Assembly (NCBI RefSeq): GCF_001894785.1
Contig: NZ_BCWW01000003.1
Span: 124,001 to 188,000 of the forward strand
DNA: 64,000 nt
DNA from: Rhodococcoides fascians NBRC 12155 = LMG 3623
GTDB taxonomy: Bacteria > Actinomycetota > Actinomycetes > Mycobacteriales > Mycobacteriaceae
Reading direction: 5' to 3'
Part shown: one piece after another, positions 59,249-64,000 of the stretch
Position numbering within the stretch: position 1 is the first letter of the stretch
Layout: each line of letters opens with the position of its first letter
Program-made: the position numbers and the translations under genes
Notes under the pieces: generated by a model
What the model saw: the letters and a program-made list of their open reading frames with translations, nothing else
Databases searched by the model: none
Told to the model about the DNA's origin: nothing

Positions 59249-61788
59249 TTACCGTCGAGAGCTGCGTGCGCAGCCGCCAATCGGGCCACGGGAACACGCC
59301 TGGGGGAACACGAGACGTAATGCAGCCCGACCGAATCGAGGAACGCGATGGACTCCGGGTCGCCTCCGTGCTCACCGCAGACGCCCAACTTGACGTCGGG
59401 GCGCACGGAGCGCGCATTGTCTGCGGCCAGGGAGACCAGGGCACCGACCCCGTCACGGTCGAGTACCGCGAACGGACTGTCGGTCAGCAGTCCGTGCTCG
59501 AGGTAGTGCGCGAGCATCGTCTTCTCGACGTCGTCTCGCGAGAATCCGTACGTCAGCTGGGTCAGATCGTTGGTGCCGAACGAGAGAAATTGCGCCTCGG
59601 CGGCCAATGGTGCCGCGAGCAGCGCAGCCCGCGGAGTCTCGATCATGCTGCCGACGAGATAGGGAACCGTGACCCCGGTGTCCGCGGCTACCGTCTCGGC
59701 GGCGCGGTGCACCTGTGCGATGGCCTCGGTCAGCTCCCCTGGCAGAGACACCAGCGGGATCATGACTTCGAGTGCAGGCGTGAGTCCCTCGGCATTCACC
59801 GTGACCCATGCGCGGAACAATGCTTCCGCCTGTGCGGGGTAGAGGCGGGTCTGCACCATGGCGAAGCGCACCCCGCGTAAACCGAGCATCGGGTTGGATT
59901 CGTGTGTGGCAGCAGCTCGTTCGGCCTGGGCATCGTCTCGGTAGTGCCCGTCCGACGGCAGAAATTCGTGCAGCGGTGCATCGAGGAGCCGGACGGTGAT
60001 GGGCCTGTCGCCCACGACGCGCAGCAGTTCGGTGAAGTCCGATTGCTGAGCCGCCGTCAGAGCAGCGATCGCCTCGATCTCCTCGGCTTCGCTCTCGGCG
60101 AGAACGAGCCGCTGCACCAGCGGCAGTTGATCACCCAGGAATTGATGTTCGGTGCGGCACAGCCCGATTCCCTCGGCACCGAGACGGAACGCGGTCGCGG
60201 CGTCTTCGGCGTTGTCGGCGTTGGTGCGCACACCCAGTTCACGGATCTCGTCCGCCCACCCGAGTAACACCTCGAGCTCCGGCGATGGTTCCGCGGGCCG
60301 GATCGGCACGGCACCTGCGTAGACGTCGCCGGTTCGGCCGTTGACGGACACTGTGTCACCCTCGGACAGGGTGATGCCGTCGGACGTCACGGTGGCGGCA
60401 CCGAGGTCGATGCGTAGTGTCGTCGCCCCGCACACGGCCGGACGGCCTGCGCCGCGCGCGACGACAGCCGCATGCGACGCCAATCCACCGTTGGACGTGA
60501 TCACCGCGGTCGCGGCGAGCAGGGCGGGGACATCTGCCGGGCTGGTCTCCGACGCGACCAGGATGACGTTCTTGCCTTCGGCGGCGAGCCGGAGGGCCCG
60601 CTCGCTCGACAGGGCGATCTCGCCGATCGCTGCGCCCGGCGACGCGGGAAGACCATGGGCGAGTAGTTGTTCCCGGCCGCTGAGCGTGAGCTGGGCGTGG
60701 AGGAGGTCCTGCATCAGATCGGGTTCGAGCATGCGGACGGCCTCGCTGCGTCCGATCGACTGACCGGTGGCGAGATCGACGGCAAGATTGGTGACCGCAC
60801 GTGGGCCCGGGTGTTCCAGCGCGCCGGCGCTGAGCAGTGCGAGTTGGCGGTCGCGGACCTCGAACTCCACTTCGGCGACCGCTCGGAGATGCGGCTCGAG
60901 CGTGGCGAAGATCTGGTCGAGAATCTGCACGCCACCGGGAGTGTGGGTGAGCGGTGCGCCCGGACCGGGGTTGGGGTCGGCCCGGCGAACTCCGAGATGA
61001 AAGACGCCGTGAGGCGCGTATTTTCCGCTCTCCAGGTCGCGACTGATCGCCGACCCGTATCCGGACTCGTCCCAGGAACCGAGCCGTAGGGCGCGAACGT
61101 GGAGAGCGATTCCCAGGTCGCCCGGCAAAGACAGGGCTTTGCGCGCCCGCTGTCCGCGTGGAGAGGCCCAGCGGGCGAGCATGGCTTTCGCGGCGAGGCC
61201 GAGCTGTTCGGCAGGATCCGTGGGAAACGCTGCACCGGTGGACTTCTCGATCAACTCGAGAAGAGCCGGTACGCGAGCGCGGCTGTCGGGGTGGTCGTCG
61301 TCGAGGTCATCGAGATCGTCGGTGTCGATCTCCAACGCGCCCTCGGCGACGAACCGAAGGTTGGCAGCCCAGGAGTCGTAGATGTCGCGCTCTCGTCCGA
61401 TCACCTCGACGAGTGCGTCGATGTTGCGGCTCGACAGGCCGATGACCGAGATGGCGGGCGGCAGCGCGGACACTGCCACCGGAGCACTGCAGCGCAGATG
61501 CATCAACATGGGCCTGCGTTCGGTACGAACCTCGGGCCAGATTCCGCGGACTGCCAGCTTTTCGAGCAGATCGATTGCAGTGGAGGCGGTCTCGCGGTTC
61601 TCGAGTCCGGTACCGGACCCGATCGGCACGGTCAGCCCCGGCACCACCGGCAACCCGAGCGCCACGAGATTGTCCATCTCCACACCGTGAACACCCAGTA
61701 CGTCGGCACCGAGTCCCCGGGCCCGGCCCTGACCGTATGGCACAGCCGCTCGTGTCGAAGCATGAATGACGTTGTCGGACACGGTCAT
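59245..61788 (-). CDS. Pyruvate phosphate dikinase-like protein with degenerate ATP site
   Basis: 847 aa, only a little shorter than PPDK. Swivel domain with phospho-His intact (NGGLASHAAVVARGAGRPAV). PEP/pyruvate domain intact: TVRLLDAPLHEFLP, LGLRGVRFAMVQTRLYP, YLVGSMIETPRAALLA, FLSFGTNDLTQLTYGF and catalytic Cys in LGVCGEHGGDPESI. The N-terminal ATP-grasp is altered: GGKGAN is LGVHGVEMDN (Lys lost), and the usual LQTRxGKRT is LLSAGALEHP (Gln and Arg lost). It may take phosphate from PEP to its His and pass it to something other than AMP/ATP. Operon with the 208-aa protein upstream and an acyl-CoA dehydrogenase downstream. Confidence 0.85.
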   Translation of the reverse strand: MTVSDNVIHASTRAAVPYGQGRARGLGADVLGVHGVEMDNLVALGLPVVPGLTVPIGSGTGLENRETASTAIDLLEKLAVRGIWPEVRTERRPMLMHLRCSAPVAVSALPPAISVIGLSSRNIDALVEVIGRERDIYDSWAANLRFVAEGALEIDTDDLDDLDDDHPDSRARVPALLELIEKSTGAAFPTDPAEQLGLAAKAMLARWASPRGQRARKALSLPGDLGIALHVRALRLGSWDESGYGSAISRDLESGKYAPHGVFHLGVRRADPNPGPGAPLTHTPGGVQILDQIFATLEPHLRAVAEVEFEVRDRQLALLSAGALEHPGPRAVTNLAVDLATGQSIGRSEAVRMLEPDLMQDLLHAQLTLSGREQLLAHGLPASPGAAIGEIALSSERALRLAAEGKNVILVASETSPADVPALLAATAVITSNGGLASHAAVVARGAGRPAVCGATTLRIDLGAATVTSDGITLSEGDTVSVNGRTGDVYAGAVPIRPAEPSPELEVLLGWADEIRELGVRTNADNAEDAATAFRLGAEGIGLCRTEHQFLGDQLPLVQRLVLAESEAEEIEAIAALTAAQQSDFTELLRVVGDRPITVRLLDAPLHEFLPSDGHYRDDAQAERAAATHESNPMLGLRGVRFAMVQTRLYPAQAEALFRAWVTVNAEGLTPALEVMIPLVSLPGELTEAIAQVHRAAETVAADTGVTVPYLVGSMIETPRAALLAAPLAAEAQFLSFGTNDLTQLTYGFSRDDVEKTMLAHYLEHGLLTDSPFAVLDRDGVGALVSLAADNARSVRPDVKLGVCGEHGGDPESIAFLDSVGLHYVSCSPRRVPVARLAAAHAALDGK

Positions 61789-62411
61789 TCTGGGCTACCG
61801 GATACAAGCTTCACTTCGAGGGCCTCGTCCTCGGCCCGGGTCATGCCCAGCATCATGAGAACGTGCTGATGCAGCCACATCCACACGGTGTGGTAACCGT
61901 CGGTCAGAGGCGACGTAAGAGACGCGGTGTCGCCGTTGTCGAAGCGCTCGAGCGCCACGACGAGTCGCTCGCGGTAGTCCAGGAGCGGGGGACACTGCTT
62001 GGCCGACCGGCGGAGCATCTTGGCCACGTCGGTGTGAATGTCTTCGAGCTGATCGCGGATCTTCGCGTCGTACTGCGCGTCCGAATGGTCGTTTGCGGAG
62101 CCGTCGGGGCGGCATTGCCATGCGGTGCACAGTTCGCGCAGGCGACGGTTGACCGGAAGGAAGACATGGAGCAGGTCGGTGACGGCCCTGGCCTCGTCGC
62201 TGCCCTCGGGGAGGCGAACCTGCGCTCCCGCGTGGGCGATACCGGCCTGTGTCGGCATGACGACGGGTCCCTTCGCGACGGCATCTCCGGCGTCGACCAC
62301 TGCCTGCAGTTCGGGCGTGATCGGGCCGCGGACCATGCCCTTGACCACCAGATCGACCAACTCGCTCGTGACGACGGTCGGTGCGGACGTGTTGATCGCG
62401 AGGTCGTTCAT
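61785..62411 (-). CDS. Unknown protein coupled to the PPDK-like gene
   Basis: 208 aa from ATG 62411 (GAGGAAC upstream). Soluble, helical: TSELVDLVVKGMVRGPITPE, LQAVVDAGDAVAKGPVVMPT, LLHVFLPVNRRLRELCTAWQ, YHTVWMWLHQHVLMMLGMTR. No family recognised. Its stop overlaps the PPDK-like start (ATGA), so a fixed partnership with that enzyme is likely; it could be the phosphate acceptor's binding subunit. First gene of the minus operon facing the divergent aldehyde dehydrogenase. Confidence 0.7.
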   Translation of the reverse strand: MNDLAINTSAPTVVTSELVDLVVKGMVRGPITPELQAVVDAGDAVAKGPVVMPTQAGIAHAGAQVRLPEGSDEARAVTDLLHVFLPVNRRLRELCTAWQCRPDGSANDHSDAQYDAKIRDQLEDIHTDVAKMLRRSAKQCPPLLDYRERLVVALERFDNGDTASLTSPLTDGYHTVWMWLHQHVLMMLGMTRAEDEALEVKLVSGSPE

Positions 62412-62500
62412 GGTGTTCCTCGTTCTTCTCCGGTCCCTGTCGGGACGGTCATCGGCGAGTGATCTGGCACTCGCTGTCAGGGGACTGTGACGGTGCTCAT

Positions 62501-62528
62501 AACCTACCCAATTAGTAGTGGATGTCAA
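62501..62528 (-). promoter_or_regulatory. Promoter of the PPDK-like operon
   Basis: On the minus strand TTGACA (62528-62523), 16-bp spacer, TAGGTT (62506-62501), about 85 bp upstream of the start codon. Confidence 0.5.
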
Positions 62529-62566
62529 GAAACAACAGCTAACTATGTACAGACTTGGTTCGACGT

Positions 62567-62575
62567 AGTTACTTG
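62567..62575. promoter_or_regulatory. Shared operator motif, copy 5
   Basis: AGTTACTTG, the complement of CAAGTAACT, overlapping a TTGACA (62573-62578) that can serve as -35 of the plus-strand aldehyde dehydrogenase gene. Repressor binding here would block that promoter. Confidence 0.4.
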
Positions 62576-62653
62576 ACAACAAGTCGTCTAACATCGATAG
62601 GGTGATTGTGATGGCCGCCACTCGGCCGAACAGCAGACGAAGTGAGGCTTCGA

Positions 62654-64000
62654 ATGAACGACCGGCACGAGCTCTACATCGGCGGTAAATGGGTTCCGTC
62701 GTCAGGCGGTGGAACGATCGACGTGCTGGAAGCGGCAACGGGACAGCTGCTGGCCCGGGTACCGGCCGGCACCGAATCCGATGTCGACGACGCCGTCGCC
62801 GCAGCGCGTTCCGCCTTCGGCGAATGGTCCCAGTCGACGATCGCCGAACGCGTGAGAGTGCTGCGGCAGATCGCCGACGGGCTCGTCGAGCGTGAGACCG
62901 AGCTCGCCGAGATGATGGCGCGCGAAGTCGGTACGCCCATTGCGCGGTCGCGGACCGTGCAGGTCGGACTGGGCGTCACGATCTTCCGATCGATGGCCGA
63001 CACCCTCGAGGGCATCTCGCTCGAGGAGCGCCGAGGTACGTCGCTGATCATCAAGGTGGGTATCGGCGTCGTCGGAGCGATCACCCCGTGGAACTACCCG
63101 CTCTATCAGCTGGCAGCCAAGGTGGCACCTGCGATCGCGGCTGGTTGCACCACCGTGGTCAAACCCAGCAGCGTCGCGCCGCTGGCGGCGTTCGTCGTCG
63201 CCGAGATCGCCCACTCGGCCGGGCTGCCGCCGGGCGTGCTGAACATCGTGACCGGTGCGGGCGGCCGGGTCGGGGAGCGATTGGCCGGCCATCCGGACGT
63301 CGACCTGGTGAGCCTCACCGGTTCGACTTCGGCCGGTGCCCGCGTCGGACAGGTAGCTGCAGCCGGAATCAAGAAAGTGACCTTGGAGCTCGGCGGCAAG
63401 TCCGCATTCATCGTCGCTCCCGACGCCGACCTGGACGCCGCGATCACCGCAGCAGTTCGGGGCTGCTACGTCAACAACGGTCAGACATGTACTGCCACCA
63501 CACGATTGCTGGTTCCCGCCGAGCGCATCGACGAGGTGGAGAAGAAGCTGGTGGAACTCGTGGGGTCGCAGACGGTCGGCGACCCTCTCGACGAGTCGGT
63601 GGACATCGGACCGATGGCGTCGCAGGAACAGCAGCAGTCCGTGCTGAAACATCTGGCAGAGGTGCCGCAGGGCGCGGTCTTCCTGGTCGGTGGACCCGGC
63701 GACGTCCAGGGACTCGACGCGGATCTGCGATCGGGATTCTTCGTGCGCCCGACTGTGGTCTCCCGCGTGGACAACACGTCCGCGATCGCGCGCGAAGAGG
63801 TGTTCGGTCCCGTCCTCACCGTGATCACCTACGACGGCATCGACGACGCGGTCGAGATCGCGAACGACTCCGACTACGGACTCTCGGGAGCGGTGTTCGC
63901 CGGCGACGACGACGCCGCGATCGCCATCGCTCGCCGGTTGCGCACGGGCCAGGTCTCCGTCAACGGTGGCCGGTTCAACGCGGCCGCACCGTTCGGTGGC
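62654..64000 (+). CDS. Aldehyde dehydrogenase (3' partial)
   Basis: 449 codons, running off the window. YIGGKWVPSSGGGTIDVLEA at the start, GAITPWNYPLYQLAAKVAPA, catalytic Glu in VTLELGGKSAFIV, catalytic Cys in NNGQTCTATTRLLVP, EEVFGPVLTVITY, ANDSDYGLSGAVF, RTGQVSVNGG. A normal, NAD(P)-dependent, semialdehyde-type enzyme. Divergent from the PPDK-like operon with a promoter region carrying the shared motif. Confidence 0.92.
   Translation, partial: MNDRHELYIGGKWVPSSGGGTIDVLEAATGQLLARVPAGTESDVDDAVAAARSAFGEWSQSTIAERVRVLRQIADGLVERETELAEMMAREVGTPIARSRTVQVGLGVTIFRSMADTLEGISLEERRGTSLIIKVGIGVVGAITPWNYPLYQLAAKVAPAIAAGCTTVVKPSSVAPLAAFVVAEIAHSAGLPPGVLNIVTGAGGRVGERLAGHPDVDLVSLTGSTSAGARVGQVAAAGIKKVTLELGGKSAFIVAPDADLDAAITAAVRGCYVNNGQTCTATTRLLVPAERIDEVEKKLVELVGSQTVGDPLDESVDIGPMASQEQQQSVLKHLAEVPQGAVFLVGGPGDVQGLDADLRSGFFVRPTVVSRVDNTSAIAREEVFGPVLTVITYDGIDDAVEIANDSDYGLSGAVFAGDDDAAIAIARRLRTGQVSVNGGRFNAAAPFGG

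Overview
High-GC actinobacterial chromosome, most likely Rhodococcus/Rhodococcoides or a close member of the Nocardiaceae. The basis is a ThrE exporter very like that of Corynebacterium glutamicum, a DUF222/HNH (13E12-type) gene under an actinobacterial LexA box, an MbtH protein, a mycothiol-type maleylpyruvate-isomerase N-terminal domain, and many FadE-, thiolase- and SDR-type catabolic genes. The genus is inferred; no rRNA is present.

Region 1 (1-9.76 kb) is ordinary chromosome. It holds the two halves of a heterodimeric ABC exporter with one degenerate ATP site, a TetR regulator overlapping an FBP-type zinc-finger protein, a small membrane protein, an SOS-controlled HNH gene, two coiled-coil proteins (one CsbD-like), an alpha/beta hydrolase, an orphan MbtH and thrE.

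Region 2 (9.76-35.91 kb) is a tandem pair of islands in the 3' end of tRNA-Thr(UGU). The last part of the tRNA (anticodon loop to just past CCA) is repeated at 25.13 and 35.86 kb. Each copy has its own intrinsic terminator, and the element arms carry paired TGTCAC repeats. No integrase was found. Island 1 (about 15.3 kb) carries an AbiE-type toxin/antitoxin pair, decayed MarR, cupin and aldehyde dehydrogenase genes, LysR- and GlxA-type regulators with small catabolic genes, and a block of unrecognised envelope proteins (19.0-24.9 kb). Island 2 (about 10.7 kb) carries a PucR regulator and a tightly overlapping six-gene catabolic operon (thiolase, CoA ligase, DUF296 protein, SDR, gamma-carbonic-anhydrase-like protein, FAD-linked oxidase), then a graveyard of gene fragments.

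Region 3 (35.9-64 kb) is a large catabolic locus: Rieske oxygenase, two ThuA-like proteins, a divergent pair of TetR regulators, three histidine phosphatases, several dehydrogenases, a complete 2-oxoacid/acetoin-type dehydrogenase complex (E1alpha, E1beta, E2 with two subunit-binding domains, E3), a CoA ligase, a DUF35 plus thiolase-like (Ltp2-type) pair, two acyl-CoA dehydrogenases and an aldehyde dehydrogenase running off the end. Mixed in are two phosphohistidine-domain proteins: a rifampicin-phosphotransferase-like protein without ATP-grasp, and a pyruvate-phosphate-dikinase-like protein that keeps its PEP/pyruvate and His domains but has lost key ATP-site residues. A short near-palindrome (CAAGTAACTTG-like) recurs in the intergenic regions and may tie these transcription units into one regulon. 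The substrate cannot be told from the sequence. The combination suggests a CoA-dependent ring or side-chain degradation pathway with a PEP-driven phosphorylation step, which is the most novel proposal for this window.
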